Source: JAPLNB01 sp964451955 (lineage in GTDB: Bacteria; Planctomycetota; Phycisphaerae; Tepidisphaerales; Tepidisphaeraceae). Taken from it: DNA of 64,000 nt. The position numbers and the translations under genes were made by a program. Each line of letters begins with the position of its first letter. The stretch's first letter is position 1. The DNA is taken from positions 23,275 through 87,274 of the forward strand of contig CAYVKG010000008.1 of assembly GCA_964451955.1 (NCBI GenBank), in the 5' to 3' direction. Shown in pieces: positions 50,242-59,175 of the stretch. The notes under the pieces are model-generated. The model had not been told where the DNA came from and made no database searches. It saw nothing but the letters and a program-made list of their open reading frames with translations.

Positions 50242-50257
50242 ATTATCGGTCCGTCAA
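50229..50257 (-). promoter_or_regulatory. Near-consensus sigma70-type promoter
   Basis: TTGACG (minus strand, 50257-50252), 17-base spacer, TACTAT (50234-50229). The predicted transcription start is near 50222, about 30 bases before the ATG at 50191. Confidence 0.7.
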
Positions 50258-50356
50258 CTCAAAAATTCGGGTAATGTTCGGGCTGCCCCCCAAAAAAAGA
50301 GAACCAATCCGTTCCCCCCCCCAACCAACTCTTGACTATCACCCAGCCCCGCCGTC

Positions 50357-51037
50357 CTATTCGGGCTTCTTGACGACGAGGTCCTCGGCTTTAAGCACCA
50401 TCGACACGTCATCCCTCAGCCTCAGGCCACCCAACGCGGGAACATATCTGAGCTTGCCCGTGTTCAAAATAAACTCGTCTCGCGTCTTGAATCGCTCACG
50501 CCGCAGAACTCTGCTCGATTGGGTAACGCGTTCCCACCCGCCGTGCTGGTTCTTGTAATACCATAGCTCAACTCGCCAGATGACTTCCGTCCCCTGGTTC
50601 GCATAAAAGCCATTGTCCCGAATTAGTTCGGCAAGGATGACGACCCGATCGTGGTCCCCCTTCAAATGGAGCATGTTCCGCCGGTTCTCAAACGCTTTCA
50701 CTCCCGCAAAGAGCTCCAGGATCGCTTGCCGGTCTTCCTCGTCCAGGGGTTCAACGTCCTTCCTCCCCGGCTCACTCGCCGGCCACGACATGTCCACCCC
50801 CTGAAGAACACTGCCATCCGCCAAGCCAATCTTGATGTCGTACGCAGTGTCGGGCAGCAGATCCCTGAACGTCACCCTCTGACCCTCAATCACCCCAGCC
50901 GTCTCCAACTTCAGCGAAGCCGCGACCGCCACCGCCGACTTCGGTTCCGACGAACCGGGCAGTTTGATAATCAACGTCTTGCCGGCGCCCAATACGGTCC
51001 CGGGAACCAGCATCAACAGCAAAACCAATCGACCCAT
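50357..51037 (-). CDS. Secreted protein of unknown function
   Basis: 226 aa with a signal peptide (VLLLMLVPGTVLGAG) and AGGAGG seven bases from the ATG. The N-terminal ~75 residues look like a small beta sandwich of the carboxypeptidase-regulatory or fibronectin type (GVIEGQRVTFRDLLPDTAYDIKI). The remainder has helices and a beta-rich C-terminus with charged residues (EVIWRVELWYYKNQHGGWERV). I do not recognise the family. It is on the same strand as, and upstream of, the operator-controlled gene but separated from it by that gene's own promoter. Confidence 0.65.
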   Translation of the reverse strand: MGRLVLLLMLVPGTVLGAGKTLIIKLPGSSEPKSAVAVAASLKLETAGVIEGQRVTFRDLLPDTAYDIKIGLADGSVLQGVDMSWPASEPGRKDVEPLDEEDRQAILELFAGVKAFENRRNMLHLKGDHDRVVILAELIRDNGFYANQGTEVIWRVELWYYKNQHGGWERVTQSSRVLRRERFKTRDEFILNTGKLRYVPALGGLRLRDDVSMVLKAEDLVVKKPE

Positions 51038-51223
51038 CCCACACCTCCTCGCACCCTATTGTCCCGACTTCCCTCCGCAAAGTCATCAGCCATCGTACCG
51101 CACAAAGCGGATCATTGGCTTGCGCAACACGACCGAGTATAATAACTTGGTGCACTCGACCGGTTCCCGGGGCCGATCAGCAGTGGGGGGGATGTGGCAT
51201 CTCAAATTCGCCTGGGTGAATGC

Positions 51224-52693
51224 ATGATCAACTTCCTCTGCAAATGCGGCCATCGATTCTCCGTCCCGGATGATCAGGTCGGCGCATCCGAGCAGTGCCC
51301 GGACTGCAAATTGCTCGTCGATGTCCCCCATCTGGACGATCTACAGAATCTCGAAGACGACGGCACCTACAAAATCGACCAGCCCCCCTCCTACGACGAT
51401 CCCGCCGTCGTCCAGGAAATGCGCCGAACCTACGTCCCCCATCGCGATGCTCACGGCGAATATGACCTGAGGCCCACCGCCCGCCAGGTCATTGAATCCG
51501 GCGTCGAGGAAATCCCCCTGAAGGAAGAGGAGGCCAATCGCCCAAACGTCCCAAAATACGACCCCATCACCGGCGAACTCGTCCGACCTATGCCGCTCAA
51601 GCACGATGACGCCCCAATACCCCAAGCCATACCCGTCGCCAAGCCCGTCGTCCCCTATGCCGCCGGGTATACCGCGGACGGCGTGCGGCCGTGGATGGTC
51701 CCCGTCGCACTCTTGATGCCCGCCAATATCGCCGTCATTGCCGTCGTCTTCCTCCTCCACCTCTTCAATCAAATCTTCGTCGTGGCGCTCGGCGGCGGAC
51801 TCATCTTCATCTCCCCGCTGCCTCTCCTTGCCCTTATGATGATCGCGGCACACTATGCCAACGTCGTCGATGACGTCGGACGCATGGAACGCGACGAACT
51901 GCCCGGACCCGGCCGCGGCCTCTCCTGGGCCGAAGACATCTGGCATCCGTTCGTCGCCGCCGCCTTGGCTTTCATCATCTGCTACGCACCCGCCCTCTTC
52001 CTCTACCGCCCCGGCGGCCTCGCCAACAATCTGGCCAGCGCCCTGTTGGCAGGCGCCGGCACACTCCTCTTCCCCGCCGTCTTCCTTACCGCCGCAACCA
52101 GCGGAACAGCTTACAACCTCAGACCAGACCGCCTGCTCAAAGTCATCTGGGTCAGCCGGACCCATTATCTCCCGGTGCTGATCTTGTGGGTCGGCGCAGC
52201 GCTGCCCTACGCCGTCAGCCTCACCGCCGTCTCCTGGCACGCGCTCACCATGATGCAAATGGGTGGCTCGGTCACCTTCCGCATCCCCCTCGTCGTCTTC
52301 TACGCCATGCTCCTCGCCAGCGTCTACCTCATGCACATGTTCTGCTGGTATCTCGGCCTAATGTACCGCAAATATCAGCCCCAATTCCCATGGATCCTCC
52401 AGCAACACCAGTGGGAACTCAAGGATGAACAGGAACTCCGACGACTGCAACGCCAACGACAGCGGGCAAAACGCGTCAAACCTCCTCAGGCTCTCGACCC
52501 ACCCAACCCCCACGGCTTCACCGCCAAACCCACGCCCGTCACCCCGCTCCCGCCGACGACAACTCCCGCCCTCCTTGCCCCCAATACCACGCCAACCCCC
52601 CTCAACCCCGCTACGCTCGCGGGCGCCAGAACGCATCTCATGGAAGCCATGCGACGAGCCGATGAGGACTGGCGAAACATCAGAAACCAATAG
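51224..52693 (+). CDS. Zinc-ribbon polytopic membrane protein
   Basis: 489 aa from the ATG at 51224; a GTG at 51194 adds 10 residues and cannot be excluded. Starts with a zinc ribbon typical of planctomycete proteins (FLCKCGHRFSVPDDQVGASEQCPDC, Cys pairs spaced CxC and CxxC). After an acidic/Pro-rich linker (~40-165) come about 6 membrane helices (VPVALLMPANIAVIAVVFLLHLF to FYAMLLASVYLMHMFCWYLGLMY). The C-terminal ~110 residues are Arg/Gln-rich and then Pro/Thr-rich, probably cytoplasmic and disordered. Function unknown; the ribbon could bind protein or nucleic acid at the membrane. Confidence 0.75.
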   Translation: MINFLCKCGHRFSVPDDQVGASEQCPDCKLLVDVPHLDDLQNLEDDGTYKIDQPPSYDDPAVVQEMRRTYVPHRDAHGEYDLRPTARQVIESGVEEIPLKEEEANRPNVPKYDPITGELVRPMPLKHDDAPIPQAIPVAKPVVPYAAGYTADGVRPWMVPVALLMPANIAVIAVVFLLHLFNQIFVVALGGGLIFISPLPLLALMMIAAHYANVVDDVGRMERDELPGPGRGLSWAEDIWHPFVAAALAFIICYAPALFLYRPGGLANNLASALLAGAGTLLFPAVFLTAATSGTAYNLRPDRLLKVIWVSRTHYLPVLILWVGAALPYAVSLTAVSWHALTMMQMGGSVTFRIPLVVFYAMLLASVYLMHMFCWYLGLMYRKYQPQFPWILQQHQWELKDEQELRRLQRQRQRAKRVKPPQALDPPNPHGFTAKPTPVTPLPPTTTPALLAPNTTPTPLNPATLAGARTHLMEAMRRADEDWRNIRNQ

Positions 52694-52731
52694 GGCTGTA
52701 CGCATACCCCCGCGGGCGATACCCTAAAGCC

Positions 52732-54444
52732 ATGAGAGTCGCACTGGCCCAGGTGAATCCGACCATCGGCGATATCGCCGGCAACAGCACGAAAATTCTG
52801 GCCTTCATCGAGCAGGCCAAAAACCACGCGGCCCACCTCGTCGTCTTCCCCGAGCTCGCTCTGATCGGTTATCCCCCGAAAGACCTCCTGCTCAAATCGC
52901 AGTTCGTCGACGACAACCTCCGAACGCTCCAGATGATCGCCTCAAAGGTGACCGGCATTGATGTCGTCCTGGGATACGCCGATCGAAACCCAAGCCCCGT
53001 CGGCCGACCCCTCCATAACGCCCTGGCTGTCCTCCGCGATGGCCGCATTCTCGCCAAATATTTCAAAAACTTGCTTCCAACCTACGACGTGTTCGACGAG
53101 ACTCGCTACTTCGAGCCCGGCAACCCCGCCACCAACAACGACCTCGTTCGCGTCGCCGGCGTCCCCATCGGACTCTCCGTCTGCGAGGATCTCTGGAACG
53201 ACGAACGCATGATCCCACGACGCCTCTATCACCAGAACCCCATCGCCGACCTCAATCGCGCCGGCGCCAAAATCGCCGTCAACGCCAGCGCTTCCCCCTT
53301 CGTCGAAGGAAAACACGCCTTCCGACTCCAACTCTTCGCCGAGCAGGTCAAGCGATTCTCAACGCCCCTGGTCTATGTCAACCAGGTCGGCGGAAATGAC
53401 GAACTCGTCTTCGACGGCAACAGCGTCGCACTCGATGCCGCGGGCAACGTCATCGGCCAGGCCAGGGACTTCCAGGAGGATCTCCTCGTCGTCGATCTCG
53501 ACTCCCCGACCCACACACACTCCGACCACACATCCAAACCCAGAATTGAGATCCCTTCAGCCGGCATTGAGTCCGTCTACCATGCCCTCGTCCTCGGACT
53601 CCGCGACTATGTCCATAAGTGCGGCTTCAACAGCGCCGTCCTCGGACTCTCCGGTGGCATCGATTCCGCCGTAACCTGCGCACTTGCCGTCGCGGCCCTG
53701 GGCAACGACCGCGTCGTCGGCATCGCCATGCCCAGCCGCTACAGCTCCGATCACTCCGTCGCCGATGCCAAAACTCTCGCCAAAAACCTCAACATCCAGT
53801 TCCACATCCTCCCCATCAACTCCGTCCATTCCGCCTATGAAAACACCCTGGCCGATCTGCTGAATCCCAATAGGCTCGGCGATTCCCTCCTCGGGGATGA
53901 CCTCACCGAACAAAATCTCCAGGCCAGGGTCCGCGGCGCTCTGCTCATGGCGTACTCCAACCGCCACGGACACCTCCTCCTCACCACCGGCAACAAAAGC
54001 GAGTTCGCTACCGGCTACTGCACCCTCTATGGCGACATGTGCGGCGGACTCGCCGTCATCAGCGATGTCCCCAAAACCGACGTCTACCGCCTCGCCCACT
54101 ACATCAACCACGCCGCCGGGCGTGAACTGATCCCCCGCAACAGCATCACCAAGCCGCCATCCGCCGAATTGAAGCCAAACCAAACCGACCAGGACTCCCT
54201 CCCGCCTTATGAACTCCTCGACGCCATCCTCGACCGCTATGTCGAGCAGGACCTGGGAGCCGCACAGATCGTTCAGCAAGGTTTCGATGAGACAACCGTC
54301 CTCCGCGTCATTCGCATGGTCGACCGAAGCGAGTACAAACGACGACAGGCCGCCCCAGGCCTCAAAATCACCAGCCGCGCGTTCGGATTCGGCCGCCGCA
54401 TGCCCATCGCCGCAAAGCACGAATCCCCTTTCCATCCCCGGTAG
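52732..54444 (+). CDS. nadE: Glutamine-dependent NAD+ synthetase
   Basis: 570 aa, two domains. The N-terminal nitrilase-type amidase carries the Glu-Lys-Cys triad: Glu in FPELALIGYPPKDLL, Lys in KYFKNLLPTYDVFDE, Cys in SVCEDLWND. It releases ammonia from glutamine. The C-terminal synthetase (from about residue 290) has the PP-loop LGLSGGIDSAVT and NKSEFATGY. It makes NAD+ from nicotinate adenine dinucleotide in the cytoplasm. Length and order are those of the bacterial two-domain enzyme. Confidence 0.96.
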   Translation: MRVALAQVNPTIGDIAGNSTKILAFIEQAKNHAAHLVVFPELALIGYPPKDLLLKSQFVDDNLRTLQMIASKVTGIDVVLGYADRNPSPVGRPLHNALAVLRDGRILAKYFKNLLPTYDVFDETRYFEPGNPATNNDLVRVAGVPIGLSVCEDLWNDERMIPRRLYHQNPIADLNRAGAKIAVNASASPFVEGKHAFRLQLFAEQVKRFSTPLVYVNQVGGNDELVFDGNSVALDAAGNVIGQARDFQEDLLVVDLDSPTHTHSDHTSKPRIEIPSAGIESVYHALVLGLRDYVHKCGFNSAVLGLSGGIDSAVTCALAVAALGNDRVVGIAMPSRYSSDHSVADAKTLAKNLNIQFHILPINSVHSAYENTLADLLNPNRLGDSLLGDDLTEQNLQARVRGALLMAYSNRHGHLLLTTGNKSEFATGYCTLYGDMCGGLAVISDVPKTDVYRLAHYINHAAGRELIPRNSITKPPSAELKPNQTDQDSLPPYELLDAILDRYVEQDLGAAQIVQQGFDETTVLRVIRMVDRSEYKRRQAAPGLKITSRAFGFGRRMPIAAKHESPFHPR

Positions 54445-54451
54445 CACGCCG

Positions 54452-55321
54452 CTAGTGCCGGAAAACAAGAACGAACACCAACACCGCCAGCGCGTTGATC
54501 AACGTCAATACCGCGATCTTGCCAATCAGCCCGCGAACCTCGTCCCCGTACTGCGCAATCGGAGCGTTGATCCACTCCAGAACTCGTATCAACAACCGCA
54601 ACAACGCCGGATCCTCCTGCGACCCGTCAACCCCGCCCGGCGAGTCGGCCACGGCCCCGCCGACCTCCTCCGACCGGACATCCGCCCGAACGGCCTCCAC
54701 AACCGGTCCCGCCAACGCTTGCCGCTCCACGGAACCCGTCTGATCCGCAACATCAATCACACCGGATCTCTCAACCCCAACCCCAACCCCAACCCCAGCC
54801 GTCCCGGACAACGCCCCCTCCGGCGAGGAACGCGAATCGCTCAACGGCGCCGCAGGCCCGCCATCGCATACCTCCCCCGGTCCCCTCGCCTCCCCCCCTT
54901 TCTCCGCCGCAACGTCAATCGAAGGCAACGCCCGGTCAATCTCCGCGTTCGAAGGCAAATCGGCCTTCTCCGGCGCCGCCTCGATCGTCCTGTTCAGTTC
55001 CGAAAAGAGTGCGTCCAGTTGGTCGCTGACATTGACATCCGCCGCCGCCGTCGTCTTCCGCGGTTCAGTCGCTGGAACAGCCGCCCCCGCATCCACAACC
55101 CCCGCCCCCTCGGCGGCAGGCACACACTCCGCATTCGCGACCACAACGGCCGGAGACGCCGCAGAAGCATCGGCCGGCGATACAAGTCCAGCGTCCGCCT
55201 CCGCCAGCAGACGGTCTATCTCGTCGTTGGCCACCTTCGCAAGCAGATCGTCCGCGCTCGGCGCGCCGTCCAGCGCCGCCTTCTCCGCGGGATCGGGCAG
55301 GTCCGTCGTCGCCTGTCCCAT
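54452..55321 (-). CDS. Acidic, tail-anchored membrane protein of unknown function
   Basis: 289 aa from the ATG at 55321 (the open frame upstream to 55486 has no support). Ala/Asp/Glu/Pro-rich, low complexity for ~220 residues, with short helical pieces (ADDLLAKVANDEIDRLLAEA, NVSDQLDALFSELNRTIEAA), a GVGVGVGV run from a 6-base repeat, then an amphipathic segment (LLRLLIRVLEWINAPIAQYG) and one C-terminal TM helix (AVLTLINALAVLVFVLVF). The DxLLxxxxNDEIDRLL repeats resemble each other and may bind a partner. It converges on nadE with 7 bases between the stops. The family is not known to me. Confidence 0.65.
   Translation of the reverse strand: MGQATTDLPDPAEKAALDGAPSADDLLAKVANDEIDRLLAEADAGLVSPADASAASPAVVVANAECVPAAEGAGVVDAGAAVPATEPRKTTAAADVNVSDQLDALFSELNRTIEAAPEKADLPSNAEIDRALPSIDVAAEKGGEARGPGEVCDGGPAAPLSDSRSSPEGALSGTAGVGVGVGVERSGVIDVADQTGSVERQALAGPVVEAVRADVRSEEVGGAVADSPGGVDGSQEDPALLRLLIRVLEWINAPIAQYGDEVRGLIGKIAVLTLINALAVLVFVLVFRH
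54773..54796. repeat. Hexanucleotide repeat (AACCCC)x4
   Basis: Four perfect units, inside the minus-strand gene where they read GGGGTT and encode Gly-Val pairs. Slippage would change length without breaking the frame. Confidence 0.9.
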
Positions 55322-55643
55322 GAAATGGCTCCTTCCAAATCCGTGCCAGACGCATCGCACCGCGCCTGCCAAATGTCGCGACTCCTCCGCCTTTATCGGA
55401 CGAATTACATCATAACTTGTGCCGAACCACGCGGCAATCAGGCCGGCGGCGTCCACCCCGCCAGACACGCTCGCCCTGCTCAACATCCCACTGCCGGCCC
55501 AACCCCCGTTCCGCCCTCGACCATGTCCAATTGCTTCCGCCCCGTGCCTCGGAAAAACGCGCTATGTTCGGTGAATCACGCCTCGCCTGAACCCGTGACA
55601 TCCCACTTCGCATCCTTGACGCCCCCCACGCATCGCTCCCTTC
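55322..55643. other. Non-coding stretch upstream of tRNA-Gln
   Basis: About 320 bases between the start of the acidic membrane protein and the tRNA promoter. The frames open here carry no ribosome site or recognisable product. No repeat or RNA structure seen. Confidence 0.5.
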
Positions 55644-55672
55644 TTGACCGCCTGCTAGGCGTCCTCTATATT
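55644..55672 (+). promoter_or_regulatory. Promoter of tRNA-Gln
   Basis: TTGACC (55644-55649), 17-base spacer, TATATT (55667-55672). Predicted start near 55679, nine bases before the mature tRNA 5' end. Confidence 0.75.
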
Positions 55673-55687
55673 GACATCGACGTGTTT

Positions 55688-55758
55688 TGGGGATTGGTGT
55701 AACGGTAGCACAACAGACTCTGGATCTGTTTGTCTAGGTTCGAATCCTAGATCCCCAG
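55688..55758 (+). tRNA. tRNA-Gln (anticodon CUG)
   Basis: 71 nt. Acceptor stem TGGGGAT pairs with ATCCCCA, discriminator G; D arm with GGTGTAACGGTAG; anticodon stem ACAGA/TCTGT with loop CTCTGGA, giving anticodon CTG; T arm CTAGG-TTCGAAT-CCTAG. The 3' CCA is not encoded. Confidence 0.96.
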
Positions 55759-55882
55759 TTGCCCCTTTCTCACCACGAGTGCCAAAAAAACGCCGCGCCT
55801 GACTATCGCTCGCCCCTCCTCCCTTGGGCCCCTTGGGACCTGCCCGAAAACACCATCGCACTTGCGCCGCCGGATCGGCTAC

Positions 55883-56101
55883 GCCGTGATGATACCCAAG
55901 GTAGGAATTGAGCCCTTCAACACCCATGTAGCACTGCAATAGGCGCGGATTGGCCCGGGGCAGATCCACCACAATCAGCCCCTCCACGCAGCCAGCAAAC
56001 GCGCGATCCACGTCGAACGCAACAAACTTCCCTCCCAGCTTCAAGTACTGCCTCACGAACACCGCAACACTCCTCCGGTCGCTTCCCAACTCACAACTCA
56101 T
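55883..56101 (-). pseudogene. Probable remnant of a GNAT/hemolysin-type acyltransferase C-terminus
   Basis: From an ATG at 56101 the frame reads VRQYLKLGGKFVAFDVDRAF, then GLIVVDLPRANPRLLQCYMG and EGLNSYLGYH, which matches the C-terminal segment of hemolysin-like GNAT acyltransferases (pattern ...YLKLGG......GLIVVDL..tdPRLL.rYMGkEG...fL.YH). The catalytic N-terminal part is absent, and the frame then reads on through low-complexity sequence and antisense through the tRNA to 55655, which is not a credible protein end. I read it as a truncated gene remnant. It faces the TAT oxidoreductase gene. Confidence 0.4.
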
Positions 56102-56205
56102 TCCCCCATTCGTACCTGTCCAACACGCATTCCTTGACGACTCCACCGTTCACACCGGTTACAATGCCCCCAACGGCCAGCACCAAACCACCGGAGGTCA
56201 TGTCC

Positions 56206-57492
56206 ATGAGCAAATCCGCTAACCTGTATCGCCGACAATTCCTCAAATCCACCGGCCACGCGGCAACCCTCGCCGCCGCCACCGCCTACACGCCCGCCAT
56301 CCTCTCCGCCGCTTCACCCGCAAAAAACATCGGCATCGGCTGCATCGGCATCGGCACCCGCGGCGGAGACCTCCTCAACGCCATCGTCCACGTCCCCAAC
56401 GCAAAGGTCGTCGCCGTCTGTGATGTCTATGGCCCCCATCGGCAGAAAGGCATCGAACGCAGCCTCAATCCCGACGTCAAAGCCTACCTCGACTACCGCG
56501 ATCTCCTCGCCGATCCAAATGTCGATGCCGTCATCATCGCCACCCCGGACCACTGGCATTGTCAAATGGTCCTCGACGCCGCTAACGCTCGCAAAGACAT
56601 CTACTGCGAAAAAGGATTCTCCAAAACCCTCGCCGAAGCAAAACTCATGCGCGATGCCCTCAAAAAAAGCCGCGCAGTCTTCCAACTCGGCCATCAGGCC
56701 CGACAAGCCACCTGCGCCCTCCAGGCCCGCCAACTCCTCGCCAATAACATCCTCGGCCCCATCTCCCTCGTCCGAACCGGTCGTTTCAAGTCCACCGAAC
56801 CCGAACACCCCAACTGGCGATGGTACGGCTACTACGACCAGTGGGAACGCCCCGACCCCGATCAAGTACGCAAAGAACTCAATTGGGATCTCTGGCTCGG
56901 CCCGGCGCCCAAAATCCCCTGGAACGAACGCCACTTCTGGCACTGGCGATGCTATTGGGCCTATGGCACCGGATACGCCGGCGACCTCCTCTCTCACGAA
57001 CTCGATTTCGTCCAATACCTCCTCAACCATGGCATCCCAGACACCTGCTCCTGCCAGGGCCTCCTCGCCCTCCTCCGCGATGACCGCGACGTCCCCGATA
57101 CCTACGTCGCCTCCTACCAGTTCGAAAAAATCGGCCGAACCGTCACCTTCACCGGCAGCATGAATACCAGCGGCACACGCCAGCCCGTCGAAATCTGCGG
57201 ACGCGACGCCACCCTCCGCTTCGACAACATCGCCCACGACGTCACTCGCTTCCAGATCCTCCCAGAAGAACACAACAAACGAAATGACCTCCCAAAAGGC
57301 TACGAACGCGGCAAAACCCCTCAACAGCCCAATCACCTCGAAGACTGGGTCAACTGCATTCAGACCCGCTCTCTCCCAAAATGCTCCACCGACGAGGCTT
57401 TCATCGAAACCGCCACCTTCCTCATGTCCCTCATCTCCTATCAACAACGCCGAATGGTCCGCTGGAATCCCGCAACCGAGGAAATCGTCTGA
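56206..57492 (+). CDS. TAT-exported Gfo/Idh/MocA family oxidoreductase
   Basis: 428 aa. The ATG at 56206 is chosen because GGAGG lies 8 bases upstream; an ATG at 56200 is too close to that site. A twin-arginine signal (RRQFLKS then an Ala-rich helix) precedes a Rossmann fold (GIGCIGIGTRGGDLL, VVAVCDVYG, DAVIIATPDHWHCQMVL, KDIYCEKGFSKTLAE), with the conserved EK pair, and a C-terminal beta domain. Family members oxidise or rearrange sugars with tightly bound NAD(P). Secreted copies are very numerous in planctomycetes. The next gene, 30 bases downstream, encodes a secreted protein, so they are likely co-transcribed. Confidence 0.9.
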   Translation: MSKSANLYRRQFLKSTGHAATLAAATAYTPAILSAASPAKNIGIGCIGIGTRGGDLLNAIVHVPNAKVVAVCDVYGPHRQKGIERSLNPDVKAYLDYRDLLADPNVDAVIIATPDHWHCQMVLDAANARKDIYCEKGFSKTLAEAKLMRDALKKSRAVFQLGHQARQATCALQARQLLANNILGPISLVRTGRFKSTEPEHPNWRWYGYYDQWERPDPDQVRKELNWDLWLGPAPKIPWNERHFWHWRCYWAYGTGYAGDLLSHELDFVQYLLNHGIPDTCSCQGLLALLRDDRDVPDTYVASYQFEKIGRTVTFTGSMNTSGTRQPVEICGRDATLRFDNIAHDVTRFQILPEEHNKRNDLPKGYERGKTPQQPNHLEDWVNCIQTRSLPKCSTDEAFIETATFLMSLISYQQRRMVRWNPATEEIV

Positions 57493-57522
57493 AATCCACT
57501 CCCTCCCCACTTCGGAGATCGC

Positions 57523-59175
57523 ATGAAAATCCAACTCCTCACCGCCTCGCTCCTCGCCTTCGTCACCTCCTTCTCCGATGCACAGGATAAACCCGCCAAT
57601 CGCCCCCCGACGTCCGCCCCTAAGCCCGGTACGGTCACCCCCCATTCCGAAGGCCTCCACGGCTACATCGGCTTCGACGCCTCCCGACCACCCGACCGTT
57701 CCGAGTACAGCGCGGGTATGGGCTTCTATTCCGCCGTCTGGCCCCTCATCGACAAGCCCATCGCCAATTTCCAGATCGGGCTCGCCAGCGCCTGGATCAC
57801 CCCCGACAACTCCGACAACAAAGATAAACCCCTCGCCCCGGAGGGGACCCTCGCTCGGACATGGACCGCCCGCGGTCCCACCTGGGCCAGCGTCTTCCAA
57901 ACCGTCGAGGGTGGCCTCGGCTATTGGGCCGGAAACCACTTCCGCTACGGACCCCCAAAGTTCAGCATGAATGCCACCCCTCAGTGCTATGACTACGAAG
58001 TCGGTTCCCCGGGCTGGTCCTTCTTCTACAGCAACGAGGCACTCCCGGACCATCGCCTCGGCATCGCCCAACTCACCAATCGCCTCCTCATACCCCCGGA
58101 CGCTCTCCCTTTCCACGGAAACCCAAACGGCCAGTTCCTCGGCTATACCTACATGGCACTCCCCTTCACGGACCCCACCACCGACGACCCACCCACAGGC
58201 GACCAGGCCTGGACCTGCTTCCTCAGCGCCGCCAACTTCAAAGGACCCATCGCCTACTACATCCCCGAAACCTGGAGCAAAATCGGCAAAATCTTCAACT
58301 ACCCCTTCCTCTACGGCCGCGGACTCGACGCACGCCCAGGCAACATGGGCGGCGGCGCCATGGAAATCAATACCGTCCCCCGCTTCGACTCCTCCGATTC
58401 TACAGGCACCCTCTACTCCAAAATCCCCACCCTACACTTCCCCGTCGACCAACTCGGTCGATCCCTCCTCGTACAGGATGTCACCTACTACTCCAAGGCC
58501 GCACTCTACGACGCCTTCAAAGCCTGGCGCGACGGCGGATCACCCTGCACAGGACGCTTCAACCAAAAAGGCGCCTGGAAATCTACACTCACAACCCATA
58601 CCACCCGCTACGATCAGGCCGGCAAAAAAATCGTCGGCGTCGAACACGCCTTCGACACAAAGGTCTTCCCCGGAAATGTCTGGGGACTACAATGGCAAAA
58701 CAACGACCTCACCCCACCCGGCATCTTCCCACAATACTACAAACACGTCGGCGACCAACGCGTCGCTCTCTCCGAAAAAGACCTCCCCCATGAAACACAA
58801 CTCCACGCACAACAATTCAGCCTCGCTCCCCCGGGACCTCCCTATACCTCCCCAACCACCGGCGCCTGGGCCAAACCAGGCCCCAAGGCCGGACCCTTCA
58901 AAGCCACCCTCATCGATGGCTCCGTCGTCACCTACTACTGGTATCGCTTCGTCGATCAACCCTCCTTCCAGCAATACCCCTGGACCGAACAGAAAAAAGC
59001 CAAACTCCAGGCCTTCGTCGAAAAAATCCACGCCAACTGGCCTATCGACCGCGACTACATGCCCCCTCCAACCCACGGCCAACTCGTAAACCTCGACCCC
59101 GCTCTGTTCGTCACTCCACCAAAGGGCCTCGAGGTCGGCTACGTCCCCATCGTCACACACCAGGCCGCCCGGTAA
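57523..59175 (+). CDS. Secreted protein of unknown function (550 aa)
   Basis: Signal peptide (LLTASLLAFVTSFSDA), CGGAG in the ribosome-site position. The mature protein is rich in aromatic residues, Pro and Gly, with few helices (FYSAVWPLIDKPIANFQIGLAS, GGLGYWAGNHFRYGPPKFSMN, TWTARGPTWASVFQTVEGG), suggesting a large beta structure. The repeated Trp/Tyr-rich short motifs look like a carbohydrate-contacting surface. I do not recognise the family and cannot assign catalytic residues. It follows the TAT oxidoreductase gene by 30 bases, in the same orientation, and probably acts on the same substrate outside the cytoplasm. Confidence 0.7.
   Translation: MKIQLLTASLLAFVTSFSDAQDKPANRPPTSAPKPGTVTPHSEGLHGYIGFDASRPPDRSEYSAGMGFYSAVWPLIDKPIANFQIGLASAWITPDNSDNKDKPLAPEGTLARTWTARGPTWASVFQTVEGGLGYWAGNHFRYGPPKFSMNATPQCYDYEVGSPGWSFFYSNEALPDHRLGIAQLTNRLLIPPDALPFHGNPNGQFLGYTYMALPFTDPTTDDPPTGDQAWTCFLSAANFKGPIAYYIPETWSKIGKIFNYPFLYGRGLDARPGNMGGGAMEINTVPRFDSSDSTGTLYSKIPTLHFPVDQLGRSLLVQDVTYYSKAALYDAFKAWRDGGSPCTGRFNQKGAWKSTLTTHTTRYDQAGKKIVGVEHAFDTKVFPGNVWGLQWQNNDLTPPGIFPQYYKHVGDQRVALSEKDLPHETQLHAQQFSLAPPGPPYTSPTTGAWAKPGPKAGPFKATLIDGSVVTYYWYRFVDQPSFQQYPWTEQKKAKLQAFVEKIHANWPIDRDYMPPPTHGQLVNLDPALFVTPPKGLEVGYVPIVTHQAAR

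Noticed and set aside
53557..54468. 303-codon minus-strand open frame
   Set aside because: Antisense to nadE; Gly/Glu/Asp/Val-rich composition typical of shadows in this region.
54209..55702. 497-codon plus-strand open frame
   Set aside because: Overlaps nadE in another frame and then runs antisense to the acidic membrane protein; the product is Arg/Pro-rich low-complexity sequence.
55655..55882. Protein-coding reading of the minus strand through tRNA-Gln
   Set aside because: The amino-acid stretch there is simply the antisense translation of the tRNA and its flank.
56314..58116. 600-codon minus-strand open frame
   Set aside because: It is antisense to the TAT oxidoreductase and the following secreted-protein gene; the product is Gly/Asp/Glu/Val-rich with no motif, as expected from the C-rich codons of the sense genes.
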